Origin: Vicinamibacterales bacterium
GTDB taxonomy: Bacteria > Acidobacteriota > Vicinamibacteria > Vicinamibacterales > UBA2999
Direction of reading: 5' to 3'
Length of the DNA: 64,000 bases
NCBI GenBank assembly: GCA_030680175.1
Contig: JAUXWO010000051.1
Location: 62,001 to 126,000 of the forward strand
Positions 55,290 to 62,467 of the stretch are shown here, piece by piece. The translations under genes were made by a program, and so were the position numbers. Numbering within the stretch: position 1 is the first letter of the stretch; each line of letters opens with the position of its first letter. Under the pieces are notes generated by a model. That model worked only from the letters and a program-made list of their open reading frames with translations. It was not told where the DNA came from and did no database searches.

Positions 55290-56663
55290 GTGCCCGTACG
55301 CGCCTGGCTGCTCTGCCTGTCCCTGCTGCTCACGTGTGACGCCGCCCCCGCGGCCGCTCAGAACGGGGATCCCTTCGACCAGGGACGGCTGATGGCCGCG
55401 GCCGACGGCCACGTCCTGCCCCAGCGCGAGCGGGTCGCGGCCGTCAACCGCATGCTTCGGGACCGGCTCGATACGCTCCTGCCCGCGCTGATGCGTGAAA
55501 CCGGGATCGACTTCTGGGTGGTCATCAACCGCGAGTACGCCGAGGATCCGCTCTACCTGACCCTCGTACCCGAACCGGTCTTCGCCGCGCGCCGGACGAC
55601 GATGCTCGTCTTTCATGACCGCGGCGGCGAGGCGGGCGTCGAGCGCCTCACCGTGAGCCGCTACCCGATGCCGGGCTTCTACGAGCCCGCGTGGGAAGGC
55701 GGTGAGGTCGACGAGCAGTGGGCGCGGCTCGGCGCCATCATCGCGGAGCGCAACCCGCGCCGCATCGGCGTCAACACCAGCCGCGACTGGGCCTTCGGCG
55801 ACGGCCTGTCGAGCGGCATGCGCGCGCGCCTGATGGCGGTCCTGCCGGAGGGCGCGGCCACCCGCGTCGTCAGCGCCGAGGCGCTGGCCGTCCGCTGGCT
55901 CGAATCTCGCACCGCGCTCGAACTCGAGGTCTACCCCCACATCGTCGGCCTCGCGCGGGGCGTGATCGCCGAGGCGTTCTCGCCGCGTGTCATCACGCCC
56001 GGCGTGACCACGACCGACGACGTGGCCTGGTACATCCGGCAGCGGTTCGCGGACCTGGATCTGCCGGCGTGGTTCATGCCGAACGTCAACCGCCAGCGTC
56101 CCGGTACGACGTGCGACGCCACGACGCCGTTCTGCGGCGACAGCGGCGTCATCGACCGCGGGGACGTCCTGCACACCGATGTCGGCGTCACGTACCTCCG
56201 CCTCGCGACCGACACGCAGGAGATGGGCTACGTGCTGCGCCTCGGCGAGACCGATGTCCCCGAGGGCTTGAAGCGTGCGCTCGCGGTCGGGAACCGCTGG
56301 CAGGATCTCCTCACCGCGGAGTTCCGTGTGGGCCGCTCGGGCAACGAGGTGCTGGCCGCCTTGCAGGCCGCGGCCAGGCGCGAGGGGATCGACCACAACA
56401 CCTATACGCACCCGATCGGGTTCCACGGGCATGGGGCGGGCGCCACCATCGGCATGTGGGACACCGATGCGGCGGTCCCGATTCACGGGGACTGGCCGCT
56501 CCATGCGAACACCGGCTTCTCGATCGAGGGCGGCGTCAAGGTGGCGGTGCCCGAGTGGCAGGGGCAGCTCGTGAACATCAAGCTCGAACAGACCAGCGTC
56601 TTCGACGGCGAGCGCGTGATCTATCTGGCCGGCCGCCAGACGCGCTGGCACGTAGTGCCCTGA
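55290..56663 (+). CDS. Secreted M24-family metallopeptidase (Xaa-Pro aminopeptidase-like)
   Basis: A 457-residue protein starting at GTG, with GGAGG five bases upstream and a signal peptide (about 1-25). The N-terminal creatinase-like domain (30-200) is followed by the pita-bread domain. Metal ligands are the Asp pair in LHTDVGVTYLRLATD (about 294-308), His in THPIGFHGHGAG (about 371-382), Glu in FSIEGGVKV (about 411-419) and a final Glu near KLEQTS (about 432-437). Family members remove N-terminal residues next to proline or cleave creatine. The location is likely periplasmic. Substrate unknown. Confidence 0.9.
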   Translation: MPVRAWLLCLSLLLTCDAAPAAAQNGDPFDQGRLMAAADGHVLPQRERVAAVNRMLRDRLDTLLPALMRETGIDFWVVINREYAEDPLYLTLVPEPVFAARRTTMLVFHDRGGEAGVERLTVSRYPMPGFYEPAWEGGEVDEQWARLGAIIAERNPRRIGVNTSRDWAFGDGLSSGMRARLMAVLPEGAATRVVSAEALAVRWLESRTALELEVYPHIVGLARGVIAEAFSPRVITPGVTTTDDVAWYIRQRFADLDLPAWFMPNVNRQRPGTTCDATTPFCGDSGVIDRGDVLHTDVGVTYLRLATDTQEMGYVLRLGETDVPEGLKRALAVGNRWQDLLTAEFRVGRSGNEVLAALQAAARREGIDHNTYTHPIGFHGHGAGATIGMWDTDAAVPIHGDWPLHANTGFSIEGGVKVAVPEWQGQLVNIKLEQTSVFDGERVIYLAGRQTRWHVVP

Positions 56664-56671
56664 GGGGACCC

Positions 56672-56699
56672 GGGGATCGGGGATTGGGGATCGGGGGAC
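56672..56699 (+). repeat. Short heptanucleotide array (GGGGATY)
   Basis: Four 7-bp units: GGGGATC, GGGGATT, GGGGATC and GGGGGAC, starting 9 bp after the M24 stop. It has the same period as the arrays at 5429, 10326 and 42291 but a different sequence. Confidence 0.75.
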
Positions 56700-56711
56700 G
56701 CAGAATTTCGC

Positions 56712-56742
56712 GATGTTACAAGTGTCTCAGCCGTGTAACATC
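56712..56742. promoter_or_regulatory. Inverted repeat upstream of the Na/Pi cotransporter-phoU pair
   Basis: GATGTTACA (56712-56720) and TGTAACATC (56734-56742), perfect 9-bp arms with a 13-bp centre, 50 bp before the start codon. It is a candidate operator for phosphate-responsive control, or a transcript hairpin. It does not look like the E. coli Pho box. Confidence 0.45.
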
Positions 56743-56792
56743 TTGAGGCGTTGGCCGCCACGCTCAAATCCCGTGCCTCTGATCGCCCCCCC

Positions 56793-57893
56793 ATGCCCCC
56801 GGCGGCGCGGGGCCTGCTGGTCGTCCTGTTCCTGTACGTGTTCCTGGTCGGGATCGCGTTCCTCGAAGCGGGGATCGCGTCGACCGGAGAGGCCTTCCAG
56901 GCCGACCTGCTGAGGTCCGTCTCCCACCCGATCTCGGGCTTGTGCGCCGGACTGCTCGCGACGGTGCTCGTGCAGTCCTCGTCGGTCTCCACCTCCACCA
57001 TCGTCGGCCTGGTCGGCGCGGGCACGCTGCCCGTGTCCCTGGCGATTCCGATGGTGATGGGGGCCAACATCGGCACCACAGTCACGAACACGCTGGCGTC
57101 GCTCGGCAGCCTGCGCCGTGCCGAGGAGTTCCGGCGGGCCTTCGCCGCCGCGATCGTGCACGACTTCTTCAACCTCTTTGCCGTGGCGCTGCTGCTGCCC
57201 CTGGAACTCGCGACCGGGTTCCTCGGCCGGACGGCCGACGGACTCACCGACCTGCTCACGGACGCGGGCTTTGAAACGAACCAGCCGCAGCGCAGCCCCA
57301 TCCGCCTCGCCGTCCGCCTGCCGGTGAACTGGCTCTCGTCACAGCTCGGCGAGGGAACCCTGACGAGCGTGATTCTGCTCGCCCTCGGACTCGCCTTGAT
57401 CTTCCTGGCGCTGGCGCTCATCACGCGGAACATGCGGCGCCTCGTCGCCCAGAGCGTCGAGCGCGCGATGAACCGCTTCATCGGCCAGGGCGGCGGCCTG
57501 TTCGGCATCCTCGTCGGCATCGGGATGACGGTCGCGGTGCAGTCGTCGACCATCACGACCTCGATCCTGGTGCCCCTGGTGGCGGCCGGCATCCTCACGC
57601 TGCGCAGCGCCTATCCGGTGACCCTCGGCGCCAACGTCGGGGCGACGATCACGGCGCTGCTGGCGTCGCTCGCGGTCCTGCGGCCCGAAGGGCTGACCAT
57701 CGCGCTCGTGCACTTTCTGTTCAACATCGTGGCCCTCGGCGTCGTGTATCCGATTCCCGCCGTGCGCATGTTGCCGGTGCGCCTGGCAGAGTTCACCGCC
57801 GACATCGCGGCCCGGCGCCACACGCTGGTCTTCGCCTACGTCGTCGGGCTGTTCCTCGTTTTGCCGCTCGCCGGCGTGTTATTCATTCGGTAG
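56793..57893 (+). CDS. Na/Pi cotransporter family protein
   Basis: A 366-residue membrane protein with two inverted PNaS repeats. The first has QSSSVSTSTIVGLVGAGTL and GANIGTTVTNTLASLG (about 64-110). The second has QSSTITTSILVPLVAAGIL and GANVGATITALLASLA (about 250-295). The paired QSS motifs bind sodium and phosphate in NptA-type carriers. About eight to nine hydrophobic helices. It is followed 10 bp later by PhoU, the usual partner. ATG 56793 was preferred to TTG 56751. Confidence 0.92.
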   Translation: MPPAARGLLVVLFLYVFLVGIAFLEAGIASTGEAFQADLLRSVSHPISGLCAGLLATVLVQSSSVSTSTIVGLVGAGTLPVSLAIPMVMGANIGTTVTNTLASLGSLRRAEEFRRAFAAAIVHDFFNLFAVALLLPLELATGFLGRTADGLTDLLTDAGFETNQPQRSPIRLAVRLPVNWLSSQLGEGTLTSVILLALGLALIFLALALITRNMRRLVAQSVERAMNRFIGQGGGLFGILVGIGMTVAVQSSTITTSILVPLVAAGILTLRSAYPVTLGANVGATITALLASLAVLRPEGLTIALVHFLFNIVALGVVYPIPAVRMLPVRLAEFTADIAARRHTLVFAYVVGLFLVLPLAGVLFIR

Positions 57894-57903
57894 GAGAACG
57901 ACG

Positions 57904-58569
57904 ATGCCCTTCAAGTTCCTGCGCGGCGACGGCGAGGACCGCCTCGACGAGATCGAAGCGAAGGTCCAGGCGATGTTCGGGCACGACCGCCACGAGTTCG
58001 ATCTGGCGATGTCGGCGCTGCTCGGGGACGTCGCGGCGGCGGAGGTGAACGCCGAGCTCCGGGCCCACGACCAGAAGGTGAACCAGCTCGAGCGCGAGAT
58101 CCGCCGGGCGCTCGTGGTCCATGCCTCCGTCGCCGGCGGCCTCGACACGCCCGCCGTGCTCGTCTACATGTCGGTCGTGAAGGACATCGAACGCATCGGC
58201 GACTACGCGAAGAATCTGCTCGATCTCGCCCGGGACGGCGCCCGGTTCTCCGGGGCGCCCGACGAGGTCGAGTGGCGGCGGCTCACGTCGGACATCTCGC
58301 GGTCGATCGCCGACGTCGGTGCGGTCTTCAAGTCGCGTGACACGGAACGCGCGCGCCAGCTGCTGGCGCCGAGCGGCCAATGGCTGGCGCTCTTCGACGA
58401 GCGCGTGTCGGCGCTCGTGCGCGGCGGGGACGCGCCACAGCCCGTGGCGCGCGCGCTGGCCTACCGCTACCTCAAGCGCGTGGTCGCCCACCTGATGAAT
58501 GTGCTGTCCGCCGTCGTCATGCCGGTCGACAAGCTCGACTACTTCGATGAGGACCCCGAGGACCGGTAA
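57904..58569 (+). CDS. phoU: PhoU domain protein
   Basis: A 221-residue all-helical protein with two PhoU helical bundles (about 10-105 and 115-215). VYMSVVKDIERIGDYAKNL (about 88-106) holds the metal-binding E/DxxxD-type motif; the equivalent in the second half is weaker. PhoU proteins next to Na/Pi carriers are thought to regulate phosphate uptake. GGAGAA precedes the ATG, and the transporter stop is 10 bp upstream, so they form an operon. Confidence 0.9.
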   Translation: MPFKFLRGDGEDRLDEIEAKVQAMFGHDRHEFDLAMSALLGDVAAAEVNAELRAHDQKVNQLEREIRRALVVHASVAGGLDTPAVLVYMSVVKDIERIGDYAKNLLDLARDGARFSGAPDEVEWRRLTSDISRSIADVGAVFKSRDTERARQLLAPSGQWLALFDERVSALVRGGDAPQPVARALAYRYLKRVVAHLMNVLSAVVMPVDKLDYFDEDPEDR

Positions 58570-58573
58570 CGCG

Positions 58574-59314
58574 CTACCGGCGCGACGCCAGGATCCATCG
58601 CGCGGTCGCCTGCTGCACGGCGAGCGAGCACAGGCAGTACGCCGTGAACCAGTAGAAGCCCGGCCCGAACGACGCGGAGAAGGCGACCACCGACGGACCC
58701 GCGGCCGCCGAGGGCGCAGCGGGGCTGGCCTGCGCCGCCAGGTAGGCAATGAAGAGGGCCACGGCGAAGACATCCGCCATCGACCACTTCGCGATCATCT
58801 CGACGAAGTACAGCGTGCGCATCCGCCGCGCGAGGTCGCGCAGGAACATGGCCCACACCACCAGGGCGGTCTTGGCGAGCGGCACGACGATGCTGAAGAG
58901 GAGGATGAGGGTGGCAGCCGTGGGGCTGCCGACCGCGTAGAGGTGACGCACGGCGCCGGCAATGCTGCGGGTCTGCTGGTAGACCTCGATCTCCGGCCCG
59001 GCGGCGAGCTGGGCCGTCACCTGCTCGCCCAGGCGGGCGAGGAGCGCCTGACGGAGGCCGCCGGGCGCGGCATCGAGGAAGCCGAGCGCCAGCGGATTCA
59101 ACAGGGGCCGCAGTGATTGCACGGTCTCGTCGGAGATGCCCTGCTCGAGCAGTTGCGGGGCCAGCGCAGCCAGCCCCTCCGGCTGCAGCGTGCCCCTGAT
59201 ACTCAGCACCGGCAGGATGAGCCCGGGCGCGAGCAGCGCCAGCGAGACGACCAACCCTCCGAGCGCGAGCCACCGCCGGTCGGGCGCCGCCGCCCCGTTC
59301 TGTGGAGTCTCCAT
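58574..59314 (-). CDS. PqiA-like (paraquat-inducible protein A family) membrane protein
   Basis: A 246-residue inner-membrane protein with four hydrophobic segments (about 15-35, 130-150, 175-195, 210-232). LLFSIVVPLAKTALVVWAMF and MRTLYFVEMIAKWSMADVFAVALFIAYL are characteristic of the PqiA domain, which works with MCE-type PqiB proteins in lipid transport. Only one PqiA half is present, as in many single-domain members, and no MCE gene is nearby. Convergent with phoU (4 bp between stops). Start ATG 59314; ATG 59335 is possible. Confidence 0.82.
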   Translation of the reverse strand: METPQNGAAAPDRRWLALGGLVVSLALLAPGLILPVLSIRGTLQPEGLAALAPQLLEQGISDETVQSLRPLLNPLALGFLDAAPGGLRQALLARLGEQVTAQLAAGPEIEVYQQTRSIAGAVRHLYAVGSPTAATLILLFSIVVPLAKTALVVWAMFLRDLARRMRTLYFVEMIAKWSMADVFAVALFIAYLAAQASPAAPSAAAGPSVVAFSASFGPGFYWFTAYCLCSLAVQQATARWILASRR

Positions 59315-59365
59315 CGTGTCCCGTCTCTCCCGCATCCCGTGCTGCGCCGCCGCCTGCATTCTACG

Positions 59366-59503
59366 ATGGCGCCGCCGCGACCCGTGCGCGCGGGCGAGCC
59401 GGACCCGGCCGCCATCGCGAGCCTGGCGGACGAGTACGGCATCGAGTTCGACTTCGAGGGGGTGCCGGCCCTGTGCGCGCGGTTCGGCCTGATGTTCGGA
59501 TGA
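59366..59503 (+). pseudogene. Possible C-terminal remnant of a cupin-type protein
   Basis: A 45-codon frame whose last 33 residues (EPDPAAIASLADEYGIEFDF, then EGVPALCARFGLMFG) look like the conserved tail found at the end of some cupin-domain proteins. No cupin barrel precedes it: the upstream sequence belongs to the divergent PqiA-like gene. It could also be a small gene of its own. The assignment is from memory and weak. Confidence 0.35.
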
Positions 59504-59575
59504 GTCCGCGCCGGTCGCCTGGCAGAGGCCCAGGCGACCGGCGCCCTCGGTGTGTCCCGGCCGGGGAACGCCCGG

Positions 59576-60466
59576 TCAGTCCTGCGTGGGCTTGTACGGC
59601 GTCGGTCCGGGCGGCGGCAGGCGCGGCGCCCCGGCCTTCACCCACTGGTCGTAGCGCATCCGCAGCGTCTTCACGGGGTTGCCGCTCTCGCCGAGTTGGA
59701 TGGTGTCGTCGGTGACGCTCAGGTACGCGTAGTACTGCCCATCGTTGTGTGTCACGCCGGGCGCATCGTCCTTCTCGGCGATGGCGATGTAGGCGACGTG
59801 CGAGGTCTTGTCATCGCACGGCACGAAGGTCGTCGGATTGTTGCCGCAGTTGCAGCGGTGATCGCCGCCGTTGGCATCGGCCGCGTCCATGGCGGCCATC
59901 ACGCGATCGGCCAGCGTGCCCTGCGTGCGGGTGAAGGCGAGCGCGGCCTGCACCATCACCTGATCACCGAACAGCGTGTTGCCCTGCACCTGGTAGTAGA
60001 TGTCTGGACCGACGCGGCCGCCCCAGAAGAGCGACGACTGCGAGTTGTTCGCGCCGTTGAAGCCCACGCGGTTGTTCTGCGGGGTGATGGTGCCGCCGTT
60101 CGGGATCGCGAGCAGGCCGAACTGCCGGCGATCGATGTTGGGATCCTTCTTCAGCATCTCGAGGATGTCGGCCGGGGGCGTGCCCTTGCGCATCTCGTTG
60201 TAGACCAGCATCTGGTTCGCGCGCGTGTTGTCCACGCCGGCCTGACAGGCGGCCACGCCGATCCCGGGGATGATGACGGCCTGCACGTCCATCAGGTCGC
60301 GGGCGCCGTTCGGCTGGCGCGACGGGAACCCCTGCTGCCGCACGCAGGTCGCGGACGCGATGATCACCTGGCCGGTGCGCGCGTCGATCGCGATCACCGA
60401 CCAGGTGGCGAATGCCGTCGAATGCGCCAGCAGCACGAGCGCCAGCGAGAGAAGGACACGTGTCAT
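59576..60466 (-). CDS. Secreted DUF1028 protein
   Basis: A 296-residue protein with a signal peptide (1-20, AFA). The mature part begins TWSVIAIDARTGQVIIASATC, the DUF1028 opening, in which the residue after cleavage resembles an Ntn-hydrolase nucleophile position. IPGIGVAACQAGVDNTRANQML is the second conserved block. It has five or so Cys (CVRQQ, CQAG, CNC, PCDD), suiting a disulphide-bonded secreted protein. The family is widespread in Acidobacteriota and of unknown function. Strong GGAGGT seven bases before the ATG. Confidence 0.88.
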   Translation of the reverse strand: MTRVLLSLALVLLAHSTAFATWSVIAIDARTGQVIIASATCVRQQGFPSRQPNGARDLMDVQAVIIPGIGVAACQAGVDNTRANQMLVYNEMRKGTPPADILEMLKKDPNIDRRQFGLLAIPNGGTITPQNNRVGFNGANNSQSSLFWGGRVGPDIYYQVQGNTLFGDQVMVQAALAFTRTQGTLADRVMAAMDAADANGGDHRCNCGNNPTTFVPCDDKTSHVAYIAIAEKDDAPGVTHNDGQYYAYLSVTDDTIQLGESGNPVKTLRMRYDQWVKAGAPRLPPPGPTPYKPTQD

Positions 60467-60632
60467 ACCCACACCTCCAAGCCAGAGAAGGCGCGCACTA
60501 TAACACGCGGGTACACCGGCGCGGCACGCGGTCTCCGCCACGCGGACTCGCATGCGGCGCACCGATGCCCCCCATCTGGCCGGCGCATGCCTCTGGGCCT
60601 GCGGCACGAGGCCCGTGGTCTAAGATCATCCC

Positions 60633-61556
60633 GTGAGTGAAACACCCCCACAGGGGCGCCGCAATCGTGGTTGGACATACCGCGAGCAGCTCGGGCCGCG
60701 GGCCGCAGGACGCCGGGTGATCGACTATCTGGCGGCCTCGCGGACGCACTCGCCCGCGGACGTGTGGGCCGCGCGCCTGGCGCGCGGCGAAGTGGAGATC
60801 GATGGCGCGCGTGCGGCCGCCGACGCGGTCCTCCGCGCGGGACACACGCTCGTGTGGCACCGGCCACCCTGGGTGGAGCCGGACGTGCCACTGCACTTCG
60901 ACGTGCTCCATGAAGACGAGGCCGTGCTCGCCGTGGCGAAACCCCGAGGCCTGCCCACCATGCCGGCGGGCGGGTTCCTCGACCACACGCTGATGACCCT
61001 CGTGCAGGCGCGCTATCCCGGCGCGCACCCCCTGCACCGGCTCGGCCGGCACACGTCCGGCATCGTGCTGTTCGCCCGCACCCCGGACGCCGCCGCGGCG
61101 CTCGGCCGCGCCTGGCGGGCGCAGGAGGTGACGAAGGCCTATCGCGCGCTCGCCTCCGGGGTGATCGCGGCCGACCGCTTCGACATCGACACCCCGATCG
61201 GCCCCGTGCCGCACCCGCGCCTCGGCCACGTGCAGGCGGCGTCGCCGTCGGGACGGCCCGCGCACAGCCACGTGTCGGTGCTCGAGCGCCGGGCGGCCAC
61301 GACGCTCGCGCGCGTCCACATCACGACGGGGCGCCCGCACCAGATCCGGATTCATCTCGCCACGGCCGGTCATCCACTGGCCGGGGATCCGTTGTACGAC
61401 GCCGGCGGACGCCCCCGGGACGATGACCCCGCACTGCCCGGGGAGGGCGGGTACCTCCTGCACGCCGAGCACCTGGCATTCGCGCATCCGCGGACGCACG
61501 CGCCGATCGCCGTGCACGCCCCGCCGCCGCCCGACCTGCGAGCCGCGACGGAGTGA
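60633..61556 (+). CDS. RluA-family pseudouridine synthase-like protein lacking the usual catalytic Asp
   Basis: A 307-residue protein. An N-terminal S4-like region (about 20-75) precedes the RluA/RsuA catalytic fold. FDVLHEDEAVLAVAKPRGLPTMPAGG and TGRPHQIRIHLATAGHPLAGDPLYD are family blocks. The active-site motif, normally HRLD-x2-TSG, reads HRLGRHTSG (about residues 135-143), with Gly at the Asp position. The codon is GGC, so a single base change from GAC would explain it. The protein may be inactive as a synthase or a divergent paralogue. GTG start. No partner genes. Confidence 0.85.
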   Translation: MSETPPQGRRNRGWTYREQLGPRAAGRRVIDYLAASRTHSPADVWAARLARGEVEIDGARAAADAVLRAGHTLVWHRPPWVEPDVPLHFDVLHEDEAVLAVAKPRGLPTMPAGGFLDHTLMTLVQARYPGAHPLHRLGRHTSGIVLFARTPDAAAALGRAWRAQEVTKAYRALASGVIAADRFDIDTPIGPVPHPRLGHVQAASPSGRPAHSHVSVLERRAATTLARVHITTGRPHQIRIHLATAGHPLAGDPLYDAGGRPRDDDPALPGEGGYLLHAEHLAFAHPRTHAPIAVHAPPPPDLRAATE

Positions 61557-61616
61557 TCCAGCGCCCGCCGTGTCCCCGCCGGACACTTCCGGTATTGCCG
61601 TCCCAACGTTGAACCT

Positions 61617-61664
61617 CCCCGGTCCGTCAAACGTATCGATCACCAATCGATACCGGGACCGGGG
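61617..61664 (+). promoter_or_regulatory. Two-tier hairpin in front of a 55-residue gene
   Basis: Outer arms CCCCGGTCC (61617-61625) and GGACCGGGG (61656-61664), inner arms GTATCGAT (61633-61640) and ATCGATAC (61646-61653). The outer right arm runs into the ribosome-binding site of the gene at 61674. It could be an operator at DNA level or a translation-controlling RNA structure. Confidence 0.5.
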
Positions 61665-61673
61665 GGAGCACCA

Positions 61674-61841
61674 ATGTCACTGTTGAAGCGGTTGTTTGGC
61701 AAGGGCGAGGCCGCGAAGCCGCGCGTGCGGGTGTGCGTCGAGTGCGGCATGCCCATCGAAGAGCACCGCGACTGGTGCTCGATCCTGCGCGGACAGCACG
61801 AGATGTCGCGCAAGGCGGCCGGCGCCACCGACGCGCCGTAG
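61674..61841 (+). CDS. Small Cys-rich protein, 55 residues
   Basis: A 55-residue protein. After a basic amphipathic N-terminus (MSLLKRLFGKG) it has CVECGMPIEEHRDWC (residues 21-35), a Cys-x2-Cys...His...Cys set that could bind zinc. A good GGGGAG site lies seven to eight bases before the ATG. I recognise no named family; the N-terminal LLKRLFGK pattern occurs in several small zinc-ribbon proteins. Preceded by the two-tier hairpin at 61617. Function unknown. Confidence 0.6.
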   Translation: MSLLKRLFGKGEAAKPRVRVCVECGMPIEEHRDWCSILRGQHEMSRKAAGATDAP

Positions 61842-61911
61842 CCGGCCGGGGTAACATGGGGGGAGCGGGGCGGCCACGACGGGGCCGGCCCCCTTCGTCA
61901 CGAGGCGCCCC

Positions 61912-62430
61912 ATGACCCACGCTGTCGCGATCCTGCTCGTGAGCCTCCTCGGCCAGGCGCCGGCGGAGTACCTCGAGGCGGCCCGGGAACTGGCGCCGCT
62001 CCTCGGCGGCATCGAACGCCGCCTGCCGAGCGAGGTCACCGTCCGTCCGGGCGCGCTCCCCCCGTCCCCCTTCAGCGGCCAGCGCGCCACGCTCTTCGCG
62101 TTTCGCGTGACGAAGGAGCGGCCGCTGCTGACCCCGGCCACCGAGAAGGCCATCGCGGACCTCTTGGCCTGGCAGAAGTCCCCCCGGCAGCATCCGGGCA
62201 CCGCGCCGCTCGCAGGGGCGTGGGCGGAATACCTGGTCGCCGCGGTGGAGGACCTCCTGGCGGAGGCCCCCGCCGGCGCCGAGGCCTGTGACCTCCCGTG
62301 CGTCGTCTCGCTGCTGGCCGATCCCTCCGACGCATTCGGCGCGACCCCGCTCGAGCGCCAGCAGACGCGCGACGTGATCCTGCTCGAGGCGATCGCCCTC
62401 GCCGCCGCCGACCAGACGCCGCCGCGCTGA
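61912..62430 (+). CDS. Hypothetical protein, possibly secreted
   Basis: A 172-residue protein with a short hydrophobic N-terminus (MTHAVAILLVSLLGQAPA) that may be a signal peptide. The rest is mostly helical and Ala/Leu/Glu-rich, with two Cys close together (CDLPC, about 125-129). No domain is recognised. The codon usage and third-position GC look like the neighbouring genes, which supports it being real. It is convergent with the carboxyltransferase gene (37 bp). Confidence 0.6.
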   Translation: MTHAVAILLVSLLGQAPAEYLEAARELAPLLGGIERRLPSEVTVRPGALPPSPFSGQRATLFAFRVTKERPLLTPATEKAIADLLAWQKSPRQHPGTAPLAGAWAEYLVAAVEDLLAEAPAGAEACDLPCVVSLLADPSDAFGATPLERQQTRDVILLEAIALAAADQTPPR

Positions 62431-62467
62431 ACGGCATCACCCTACCGGTGCCCGCCGCTCGTGCCGC

